Shown here piece after piece: positions 1 through 5,883 of a DNA stretch of 7,838 nucleotides. The notes under the pieces were generated by a model. It was not told the origin of the DNA, ran no database searches, and saw only the letters and a program-made list of their open reading frames with translations. The stretch's first letter is position 1. Every line of letters begins with the position of its first letter. Source of the DNA: Thermoplasmata archaeon (GTDB lineage Archaea; Thermoplasmatota; Thermoplasmata; Thermoplasmatales; Thermoplasmataceae); NCBI GenBank assembly GCA_021827885.1, contig JAKAUD010000203.1:1-7838 (forward strand), given 5' to 3'. The position numbers and the translations under genes are program-made.

Positions 1-620
1 CGGAAATAGGTTTGACTACTGATGATTTATCCTTGTCAAATGGAATTGTTTTCGTAGAGGGAACTTCTGACTCTTCAGTCTACAAAGTATTGTTTGAAAA
101 AATTGGGGACCCAATCTACAAGTTTAACTATAATGTTCTAGATATAGGAGGCAGTTCGAAAAGATCTCCCCTGACAAAGTTTTACTCTTTGGTGAAAGAT
201 TACTTGCCAAGACATCTCATAGTATTAGATGGGGATTCCAAAGGAGATTGGAAACAGGATGACGGTCAAGTCAGGTATTTGCCAACATCAGATATCGAGG
301 AACTGTTATTGAAGGAACCAGAATCGGTCTACAAGGGTATCAGTCATTATCTTGAAGTGTACAACTCGGAAGGATTGCAAATTTGGAATAAGAGTTGGAC
401 AGGTCAAATGGTAAGCTCGTACGTAGAAAAATTACGTAAAGAACATGGAGAGAAAATCAAAGGCAAAGAAATTCTAGACAGACTGTTCTCAGAAGCTAAA
501 ATTGGGGACTTTACAAACTCTAAGGTGAACTACTACATCTCGGTCGAGATACCTGAGAAAAGTGATATTCTCAACATCGTAAACAAATTGGTTTCTACAT
601 TCTTTGAGGAAATCAAGTAG
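1..620 (+). CDS. OLD-family nuclease, C-terminal TOPRIM domain (5' end outside window)
   Basis: The frame is open to the left edge, and reading codons from base 3 gives 205 residues, so this is the 3' part of a longer gene. A TTG at 12 is probably not the true start. The visible part is a TOPRIM domain of the OLD (overcoming lysogenization defect) type. The glutamate motif FVEGTSD lies near residue 19, the metal-binding DGD in HLIVLDGDSKG near residues 76-78 (codons about 228-236), and the trailing acidic motif DIEELLL near residue 97. In this family TOPRIM follows an ABC-like ATPase and cuts or nicks DNA with metal ions, so the missing upstream part is expected to hold Walker A and B. All acidic residues expected for catalysis are visible. 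The gene ends with tandem stops TAG-TGA at 618-623. A stand-alone TOPRIM protein is possible but less likely, because the frame continues upstream (EIG before the TTG). Role in phage or plasmid defence is inferred from family and context. Confidence 0.8.
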   Translation, partial: EIGLTTDDLSLSNGIVFVEGTSDSSVYKVLFEKIGDPIYKFNYNVLDIGGSSKRSPLTKFYSLVKDYLPRHLIVLDGDSKGDWKQDDGQVRYLPTSDIEELLLKEPESVYKGISHYLEVYNSEGLQIWNKSWTGQMVSSYVEKLRKEHGEKIKGKEILDRLFSEAKIGDFTNSKVNYYISVEIPEKSDILNIVNKLVSTFFEEIK

Positions 621-674
621 TGAGAACACGAGATTTGAGACCAGTCTGCCACATGTTGAGTTACTATGCACAGT

Positions 675-695
675 TTATTACAACAACTGTAATAA
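675..695. repeat. Perfect 8-bp inverted repeat (AT-rich hairpin)
   Basis: TTATTACA (675-682) and TGTAATAA (688-695) are exact reverse complements separated by the 5-nt loop ACAAC. The hairpin lies about 55 bp past the end of the preceding TOPRIM gene and 10 bp before a GC-rich hairpin. It could be part of a terminator, a protein-binding palindrome, or a sub-terminal hairpin of a mobile-element end. The sequence does not decide between these. Confidence 0.55.
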
Positions 696-704
696 CCAAC
701 GAAA

Positions 705-751
705 GCCCCGCCCCTCCTTGGTTTTAGGAGGGGGCCAAGTGGGGGCGAGGC
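705..751. repeat. GC-rich imperfect inverted repeat with two alternative folds
   Basis: Arms 705-721 and 735-751 pair over 17 positions with two mismatches (708/748 and 716/740) and one G-T wobble (715/741), closing a 13-nt loop. A second, exclusive fold pairs CCCCTCCT (711-718) with AGGAGGGG (726-733) around a 7-nt loop. The block is strikingly G/C rich in an AT-rich region. It could act as a transcription terminator or insulator between the two OLD-type loci, as a structured RNA, or as the remnant end of an IS200/IS605-type element, whose ends carry such hairpins. No transposase or TnpB is present in the window. The pairing is seen directly; the role is unknown. Confidence 0.6.
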
Positions 752-887
752 AATATTAAAGTAGTAAACTAGATAAATACTTAATCGCTGCGAACAAGAG
801 TTATAATCGAGGGAAAGCTCAACCTTTGAATTACAAAGTGAAAAAAAGTCCTTTTACAGGAATGTTAATACGATGTAGTAGGTAGTC

Positions 888-2129
888 ATGAAAATTCTCA
901 GTATAGGATCAGTAAATTGTCTGACCTTTGGCAAAGATTCCACGATAGAGTTAGAAGGTGGAGTGACCGCGATAGTTGGCCCAAATGGCTCAGGCAAGAC
1001 AAATTTGGTTCGACTTATCCAGTATGTTAGCCAGATACTGGCAAGAAGATCTGATCCCTTCAAACCGAGTGATATCATCAGCGTCGGAGAAGCTACATTT
1101 AGAGTAGAAGTGAAGGTAATGTTTACTGAAGTAGAAAGGCAAGCAATACTGGATTTTCTTTTATGTACACTTGTTACAGAGACAAGTAACTGGAAGGGAG
1201 ACAACACAATTACTACTGGAGACCTTGAGGAGTTAAAAAATAATCTGCTATTGATGAAGTCGAAGGAGATATTTCGAGATTTTCCCCATCAGGTAACTGT
1301 AATAATTTATTGGGAAGGAGCGAACAACTTTACTCCGAGTTTTGGATTCAAATTATCCCTGGATGGTCGAGACTTCTATTTGAATTCAATGGGAACGTTT
1401 CTGAGTGTTCTTGAAGAAAGGAACTTCGGATCTCAGTCACTTACCTTTCTCATAGTAGACTACTTGAGCCAACATTTTTCCAACTATAAGGGAAGCGAAC
1501 GAGGAAAGGAGTTAGTGGACAAACTTTCACTTGAATTTGGGGAAAGAAGTTATGAGCCACCTACTCTTGGGGATTTTCTGAAAGTCGTGGGAATCGGCCC
1601 TGGCGGGGTTCAGGTAGGAGGTGTTGTACAAGCTTTGACTTTTAGCTATTTTGAAAACAAACTTTCAACATCCTTGTCTTTGAAGCCGAAGAGAGATTTA
1701 TTGCTACAACAAGAAGGAAGGTTTCTACGATTCTTAGAACGTAGGAATTTCAGAGCGAGTGTAGTCTCCCTTACGGATTTGATATCTACTATTTTCAACT
1801 CTTCTATAGTGACTCTTCCAAGTCCTCGGAACCGCCCTCCTGACTCTATAGAACTAAAAACTAGTGAACTGGTTCCGGACAGGTCATATTCCATTTATAC
1901 AGAAGATATTCCATCATCAGTAACAATTGAAGGGGACCAAATACCTAGTATTCTGTTTGAGTTGTGGACTTCGTCAGATTATAAATCAATAGGCAGTTTT
2001 GAAACAATCAAAGAAGAATTCCTTAAACTAACCGGTTACAGAATTACAGTATCGGTAGACTGGAGAGAGAAGGAAAAGTGTGAGCCTCGACAGGGCAGAG
2101 ACTATGTTCCCCGATTTGCCTATTTCTAA
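888..2129 (+). CDS. OLD-like ABC ATPase, N-terminal half with Walker A
   Basis: The 413-residue frame opens as an OLD/RecF/SMC-type ATPase. It has an N-terminal strand pair, then a textbook Walker A, GPNGSGKT, at residues 31-38. A long middle region follows with no motif I recognise. Near the end, the stretch reading EEFLKLTG (about residues 379-386) resembles the segment before the second ATPase lobe in OLD proteins. It contains no Walker B, signature or H-loop; these lie in the next frame (+1), which overlaps the last 50 bp. The two frames together would give a full OLD protein of about 690 residues. It is therefore either a frameshifted gene or a protein made as two chains split between the ABC lobes. 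ATG at 888 is chosen because an in-frame TAG sits at 879-881. A poly-A run (841-847) precedes it, and no clear ribosome-binding site is seen. On its own this chain could bind but probably not hydrolyse ATP. Confidence 0.75.
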   Translation: MKILSIGSVNCLTFGKDSTIELEGGVTAIVGPNGSGKTNLVRLIQYVSQILARRSDPFKPSDIISVGEATFRVEVKVMFTEVERQAILDFLLCTLVTETSNWKGDNTITTGDLEELKNNLLLMKSKEIFRDFPHQVTVIIYWEGANNFTPSFGFKLSLDGRDFYLNSMGTFLSVLEERNFGSQSLTFLIVDYLSQHFSNYKGSERGKELVDKLSLEFGERSYEPPTLGDFLKVVGIGPGGVQVGGVVQALTFSYFENKLSTSLSLKPKRDLLLQQEGRFLRFLERRNFRASVVSLTDLISTIFNSSIVTLPSPRNRPPDSIELKTSELVPDRSYSIYTEDIPSSVTIEGDQIPSILFELWTSSDYKSIGSFETIKEEFLKLTGYRITVSVDWREKEKCEPRQGRDYVPRFAYF

Positions 2130-2979
2130 AACTATTAGTGCTCCAGAACCAAGCCAAGTAAGTTATACTGAATACTACCGGGTAATTAGATTGAATTTAC
2201 TCAAAGGTGATATCGTTTTTCATTTAGACATGGTACCAGGGGGGATAGTTGAACTGCTTCAGATTTTCGTCATTATAGGTGGATCAGAAAATAATGTGAT
2301 ACTACTAGACGAGCCAGGACAAAATTTGCATCCAAGTTGGCAGGAAAAAGTTGTCAAGTTCATTAGGAAATCTACATCAAGGGGAAATCAGATAGTTCTT
2401 ATAACCCACTCACCGGAAATGATTGACCCTTTAGGTGGAGAACTGATTGAAAGATTCCAACTTGAAAACAATAAGACAATGTTGAGAACCATAAGCACTA
2501 GGGAAATAGAGACCCAACGAAGAATGGTTATATGGACAAAGCTAGTTAGATCGTTGTTCTCATCGGGTGTCATATTGGCAGAAGGTGACGGTGAAGAAAT
2601 GGTTTTAAGGATATGGTTGCAAAAGGCCGGATATGATCTTGGCGAAAAACAAATCCAGATAATAGATGTCAACGGTCAAGACCACTTCAAATGGTTTGGG
2701 AAAACACTTAGAAGATGGGGGATACCCTATGTGATGTTCTCAGATTCTAAAGCGGCTAACGAAAATTTTGTCAAAAAAAATAAGGGACTTGTGATCTATT
2801 TTAGGGAGGACGAATTAATGAAATTATTCATTAACTATGATAAACCAGTTTACGACAAGGCAAGTAAAGTCTTTGGGAGAAAGAAAAGTCCAGATATTGC
2901 AGTTTATTTTGCTAATGAAACCGAACCACATCCAATCATTGGGGACTTAATTTCCAAAATGAACGAAGTTTTTAAATGA
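2080..2979 (+). CDS. OLD-like ATPase C-terminal lobe fused to TOPRIM domain
   Basis: The 299-residue frame supplies what the preceding gene lacks. A signature-like segment VPGGIVELL lies near residues 52-60, Walker B VILLDEP at 73-79 followed by a D-loop-like QNLHP, and an H-loop histidine at 110 in LITHSP. A TOPRIM domain then starts with AEGDGEE (glutamate 168). In the second TOPRIM motif the sequence reads MFSDSK (219-224). Aligned on DSK to the DGDSK of the other OLD gene in this window, the first aspartate is replaced by Phe220, so nuclease activity may be weak or lost. FREDELMKLF (241-250) resembles the usual trailing DLE-type motif. The listed start is GTG 2080, with a purine-rich GGAGAG at 2062-2067. 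ATG 2104 is an alternative. The frame is open back to TAG 2056-2058. Translation could be coupled to the upstream frame, or one product could be made by +1 frameshifting. Removing one A from the AAAA at 2074-2077 would fuse the frames. Confidence 0.75.
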   Translation: MSLDRAETMFPDLPISKTISAPEPSQVSYTEYYRVIRLNLLKGDIVFHLDMVPGGIVELLQIFVIIGGSENNVILLDEPGQNLHPSWQEKVVKFIRKSTSRGNQIVLITHSPEMIDPLGGELIERFQLENNKTMLRTISTREIETQRRMVIWTKLVRSLFSSGVILAEGDGEEMVLRIWLQKAGYDLGEKQIQIIDVNGQDHFKWFGKTLRRWGIPYVMFSDSKAANENFVKKNKGLVIYFREDELMKLFINYDKPVYDKASKVFGRKKSPDIAVYFANETEPHPIIGDLISKMNEVFK

Positions 2980-2992
2980 CCTAGGAATTATC

Positions 2993-3023
2993 TGCTTATA
3001 GACATTGCTAGAATGCTTAGACA
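2993..3023. repeat. Short imperfect direct repeat
   Basis: TGCTTATAGACA (2993-3004) recurs as TGCTTAGACA (3014-3023), offset by 21 bp, about two helical turns, in the gap before the surface-protein gene. It could be a paired regulator site, but a repeat this short may arise by chance. The rest of the 155-bp gap (2980-3134) shows only AT-rich sequence, including GATATTATAC at 3111-3120 about 15-24 bp before the next ATG, too weak to call a promoter firmly. Confidence 0.2.
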
Positions 3024-3134
3024 GTAACATTTGGAGCAAATGACGAAGTGTATTAATTATTCAATTACCACACAGCAGTGCAGAAGGTTTGCGCCAGTTA
3101 CTTGTACATTGATATTATACAATATTGAATTTCA

Positions 3135-4322
3135 ATGTACAGACTTCTGAAGGTCTCTGTAGTTGCATTAGGTCTTATAATAGTTATAGGACTTTCAATT
3201 TACTCGGTAAACGTTGTCGACAGTTCGTATAAAGTACCCCAAGATGAAAACGCACTGGGTACAATTATACAAGATGAAAATGGCTTCACTTCATTTCATT
3301 CTGGTAGGGTCTCATTACAACTTGTTTCTTTGGTCAATACCACGGGCTCTATAGCACCCGGAATTGAGATTCTAAATAATGGAACAGGCGCAGTAAGGCC
3401 CTTCAGTCTTGACATTACTTCTCTATCATTCTCTGATAATTTTTCTAACAACATGTCAATAGCAATCTATAATGAATCAAATGGAAAGTTAGATAATCTA
3501 ACATCTGCAAGCTATGGCTTCTTGGCTCCAACCCAATCTATAGCGCCAGTTCAAAAGATGGTAGGTGGATATACTGAAGGCGATCTATCCATAGCCAGTG
3601 GAGGTGGCATATTCTTGAATGGTACATTGTCACACTACGCAAACTACCTTGCTTCACAAAACATTATCGACCCATATGGTAATGTAACCTCTTCCTATCC
3701 CCTGAACATCTCAATTAGAGGATTGTTTTCATCAACCCTGAATTTACTGTCTAGTAGCGAGTGGTCTTATTTCCGCATTTACTTCTCACCAGGAAATTGG
3801 GAAGCTCCTTTAATCTTCGGAAACAATGAGTATAATCCTGCAGGAAAAATAGTTGTTATAAGCCAGTTCTCTAGTGTCACAGTTGGACTACAACTTGGAA
3901 ATGCAAAATTCGCACTTCCATACAACCTAATTTCATCACTTAAAATTGATCCGTTTAGTTCTTCTTATGCCTTTTATAATGGCACATATGAGCAGGGGAT
4001 TATTTCCACTTTGAACGGCCAGGTGTACAATGTGTCAGGCAACTATTCCATCAAATCTCAGACCCCAATCCTAGTAACTCTTAGCCCTACACTCAATACT
4101 AATGGACTTAAGATTAAATATACAATTTCTACAGATTTTGGGCAAGTCTTTACTGGAGGTAGTCCATTGCTGACGATTTCACTTTATCATTATAGTGAAA
4201 GTGTGCGAGTAATGAGCGGCATAAGTGCAGGTGCAGCAATAAGTGCGATGGTCGGACTCTTCATTGAATCCTTAAGGTCAGCCCCGAAAAAGGTACGAAA
4301 AAATGGGCTCAAGTCAACATGA
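3135..4322 (+). CDS. Probable surface glycoprotein anchored at both ends, function unknown
   Basis: The 395-residue product is not recognised as a known family. Residues about 6-29 form a hydrophobic helix after a short basic start (MYRLLK), a signal anchor. A second helix lies near residues 359-379 (around AGAAISAMVGLFIESL), followed by a Lys/Arg-rich tail that should stay in the cytoplasm. The roughly 330 residues between are Ser/Thr/Asn-rich, look beta-strand-rich, and contain 12 N-X-S/T sequons (for example NTT, NGT, NFS, NVT, NIS, NYS). This fits an N-glycosylated extracytoplasmic domain, common in archaeal envelope proteins. No catalytic motif is visible. No ribosome-binding site precedes ATG 3135; an AT-rich GATATTATAC just upstream would suit a leaderless transcript. 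The gene stands alone between the OLD and Argonaute loci and may be a host envelope gene rather than part of either system. Confidence 0.7.
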   Translation: MYRLLKVSVVALGLIIVIGLSIYSVNVVDSSYKVPQDENALGTIIQDENGFTSFHSGRVSLQLVSLVNTTGSIAPGIEILNNGTGAVRPFSLDITSLSFSDNFSNNMSIAIYNESNGKLDNLTSASYGFLAPTQSIAPVQKMVGGYTEGDLSIASGGGIFLNGTLSHYANYLASQNIIDPYGNVTSSYPLNISIRGLFSSTLNLLSSSEWSYFRIYFSPGNWEAPLIFGNNEYNPAGKIVVISQFSSVTVGLQLGNAKFALPYNLISSLKIDPFSSSYAFYNGTYEQGIISTLNGQVYNVSGNYSIKSQTPILVTLSPTLNTNGLKIKYTISTDFGQVFTGGSPLLTISLYHYSESVRVMSGISAGAAISAMVGLFIESLRSAPKKVRKNGLKST

Positions 4323-4357
4323 AATGATTATATCTAATTTACCTCTGAAAGTGGGAA

Positions 4358-4648
4358 TTATACTTGCTCATGAGAAACATAAGAATTTGAAATCTTAATT
4401 CTCACGATCGTCTGCGCTGCTTCTGAAGTAATTAAATCTGGCTTGGCTACGGTTAGAGATATCCTTGGATAAAAGATGAACGGAGATCCATACTTAGCCA
4501 AGGAAATGGCCGGAGATACTATTGAAATCAATGTTGGAAAGAGAATGGACAAGTTACTCTTGCCTGCAAATATCAAAAACAACAAAAGCGCCACTATAGT
4601 CCCAGTTAACAGGATTGATCCGATAATTCTTCTTAACCTATTTGGCAA
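4358..4648 (-). CDS. Hypothetical small two-helix membrane protein
   Basis: The reverse-strand frame gives 96 residues with a TTG start at 4648. A basic N-terminus (NRLRRI) leads into a strongly hydrophobic helix at about residues 8-28, a second hydrophobic stretch at 34-52, and a ~40-residue polar tail with alternating strand-like pattern (RISLTV, TIVRIKISN). The basic start followed by a helix is what a real membrane protein looks like, and GGTGA sits about 8 nt before the TTG as a possible ribosome-binding site. It converges on the surface-protein gene, with stops 35 bp apart, and diverges from the Argonaute operon. It could be a short remnant of a longer two-helix protein with an outside beta domain. 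No family is recognised. A 62-residue forward frame at 4476-4664 overlaps it antisense and is the less likely gene. Confidence 0.4.
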   Translation of the reverse strand: MPNRLRRIIGSILLTGTIVALLLFLIFAGKSNLSILFPTLISIVSPAISLAKYGSPFIFYPRISLTVAKPDLITSEAAQTIVRIKISNSYVSHEQV

Positions 4649-4664
4649 CTGGATTCACCTATAG

Positions 4665-4672
4665 TTTATATA
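4665..4672. promoter_or_regulatory. Archaeal box-A (TATA) element, orientation uncertain
   Basis: TTTATATA matches the archaeal TATA-box consensus closely and is near-symmetric, so it could act either way. Rightward, a start about 25 bp on would give a ~100-nt leader before the Argonaute operon. Leftward, it lies 17 bp from the TTG of the small membrane protein. The remaining sequence from 4673 to 4791 holds no supported gene, only a 21-codon open frame (4674-4739) that would begin right at the box. Confidence 0.4.
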
Positions 4673-4765
4673 CATGGAGTGGAATGAAATGCTTCCCGGG
4701 ATTGTACAAACCATAAAGTCAGCTAAGAAGAAATCTTGAATAGTAATGGATTATTATTATCTAGA

Positions 4766-4773
4766 CTTAAAAA
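4766..4773 (+). promoter_or_regulatory. Candidate TATA box of the Argonaute operon
   Basis: CTTAAAAA is centred about 22 bp before ATG 4792. That is near the usual TATA-to-start distance for a leaderless archaeal transcript, though slightly short. The lack of a usable ribosome-binding site directly before 4792 supports leaderless initiation. The match to consensus is only moderate. Confidence 0.3.
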
Positions 4774-4791
4774 CCATAGGAATTGGTAAGG

Positions 4792-5883
4792 ATGTTTAGG
4801 CTGAACTATTATGGATTAAGACCAGATAAAGACAAAACGGCCCTATACTATGTGAGAAACAATTTTGAAAACTCAAGGAAGATAGCAGATGTTTTGAAAA
4901 AAAATTCTGAGATTATATATGGGATAATAGGAGAAAAGTACCTTGATTTTGAAGAAGGCATCTATTTCTGCGAGAAGGACAGGTCTGCTGACTCTACTAG
5001 AATTGATAAAATAATCAATGAGTTTGAATCGAGAGAAGATAAAGACATCCTTAAGGAAGTCAGATCGAAAATTTTAGTAGTCAGCGTAGAAAGCAGTAGT
5101 TACATTATGTCAAGAATGCTAAGAAATCTACTGAAGTCTATTAGTGATCTGAAAGACTCAGAGGAAAGGGAAGGAAGGTGGAGAAATCCTGTAAACGCGT
5201 TAAGCTATTGTTTTTCTCAAGATTACCGAAGTGAACACTCTGGTTCTGATATAGCGAGAGCTTCGACGTTGCTCTTGCAAGATCAACAGGCTTGTAAATT
5301 CGTTAGTTTGGAAACATGTCTAAGCGTGGTTGTACAGCACGACTTTGATGAGGAGCTTGCAAAAAACAATCTCTTCCTCATTATTGGAATTCATTATAGT
5401 TCAAGGGTTAACTGTAATCTAAAATATCTATGGAATTCAGGTATTCTTGACGTTTCCAATGTGAGATCCCTGGAATCGACAATCATAAATTATAAGGATA
5501 GCGATACTTCAAGAACTAAAGTTGCTAGAGTTGTCAGTGTCGAACCTTACGACGAGCATTTCTCAATCACCGCTAAATCCGAAACAGAATCATTCGAGTT
5601 CAAGCTACCATCAGGTGATGAATACCCAGAGATTTCGTTGAATAGGACATTCTCAATTACTCGTGATCTTTTAAACACATTTTGGAGCGATTTCTCCAGA
5701 TTTGAAATGCTGCGCAATAAAGAGAACAAAATTTCAACTTCAGAAGCTTTCTCAAGAATATCTTCTCTGATATCTAGCAGACTTGAAAACGAGATAAAAT
5801 CGATGAAAGTAAGCGGAACTGGATACACAGTTGTTAATGATTCTTATTCTCTTGTAGATAATTTGGAGGAAGATATCCCATGA
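4792..5883 (+). CDS. Short-Argonaute partner protein (Aga1 / AfAgo-N-like, inferred)
   Basis: The frame gives 363 residues from ATG 4792; a TTG at 4783 would add three. ATG is preferred because a TATA-like element sits about 22 bp upstream and TTG 4783 lies only two codons past a TAG at 4777-4779. The protein is soluble, with no signal or membrane helix, highly charged, with alpha-helical stretches in the first 130 residues and a strand-rich later part (for example KVARVVSVEPY and FEFKLPSGD). I see no nuclease, TIR or Sir2 motif. Identification rests on context. Its stop overlaps the Argonaute start by 4 nt (ATGA), and short Argonautes lacking N and PAZ domains are nearly always co-encoded with a protein replacing that lobe (APAZ proteins, Sulfolobus Aga1, Archaeoglobus AfAgo-N). 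It likely forms a heterodimer with the Argonaute, helping bind the guide-target duplex and pass the signal to the effector. Direct homology to Aga1 was not testable here. Confidence 0.65.
   Translation: MFRLNYYGLRPDKDKTALYYVRNNFENSRKIADVLKKNSEIIYGIIGEKYLDFEEGIYFCEKDRSADSTRIDKIINEFESREDKDILKEVRSKILVVSVESSSYIMSRMLRNLLKSISDLKDSEEREGRWRNPVNALSYCFSQDYRSEHSGSDIARASTLLLQDQQACKFVSLETCLSVVVQHDFDEELAKNNLFLIIGIHYSSRVNCNLKYLWNSGILDVSNVRSLESTIINYKDSDTSRTKVARVVSVEPYDEHFSITAKSETESFEFKLPSGDEYPEISLNRTFSITRDLLNTFWSDFSRFEMLRNKENKISTSEAFSRISSLISSRLENEIKSMKVSGTGYTVVNDSYSLVDNLEEDIP
5865..5869 (+). promoter_or_regulatory. Shine-Dalgarno site of the Argonaute gene
   Basis: GGAGG ends 10 nt before ATG 5880, inside the last codons of the upstream partner gene. 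It fixes the Argonaute start and shows that the second cistron is translated by re-initiation or coupling, in contrast to the first cistron, which has no such site. Confidence 0.75.

Noticed and set aside
489..671. Reverse-strand 60-codon frame over the end of the first TOPRIM gene
   Set aside because: It is mostly antisense to the TOPRIM gene and has no supporting features.
827..884. Short forward frame before the ATPase gene (TTG, 19 codons)
   Set aside because: It is too short, lacks an ATG at its start, and has no ribosome-binding site.
854..1207. Reverse-strand 117-codon frame
   Set aside because: It lies antisense across the Walker A region of the ATPase gene, whose motif is clear on the forward strand.
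1646..2672. Reverse-strand frames within the OLD-like genes
   Set aside because: They are antisense to coding sequence with identifiable ATPase and TOPRIM motifs and show no motifs of their own.
888..2979. Gabija (GajA) system
   Set aside because: An OLD ATPase-TOPRIM is present but no UvrD-like helicase partner follows, and the TOPRIM appears degenerate.
4476..4664. Forward 62-codon frame starting MNGDPYLAK
   Set aside because: It is antisense to the hydrophobic reverse-strand frame and looks like its polar mirror. It has no clear ribosome-binding site and no recognisable family, so the reverse-strand reading was preferred.
4674..4739. 21-codon frame (MEWNEM...) just right of the TATA element
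   Set aside because: Its ATG begins 2 nt after TTTATATA, upstream of where that box would start a transcript. It is too short to support as a gene.
5547..5828. Reverse-strand 93-codon frame inside the Argonaute partner gene
   Set aside because: The forward frame is longer, operon-coupled to Argonaute and continuous through this stretch.
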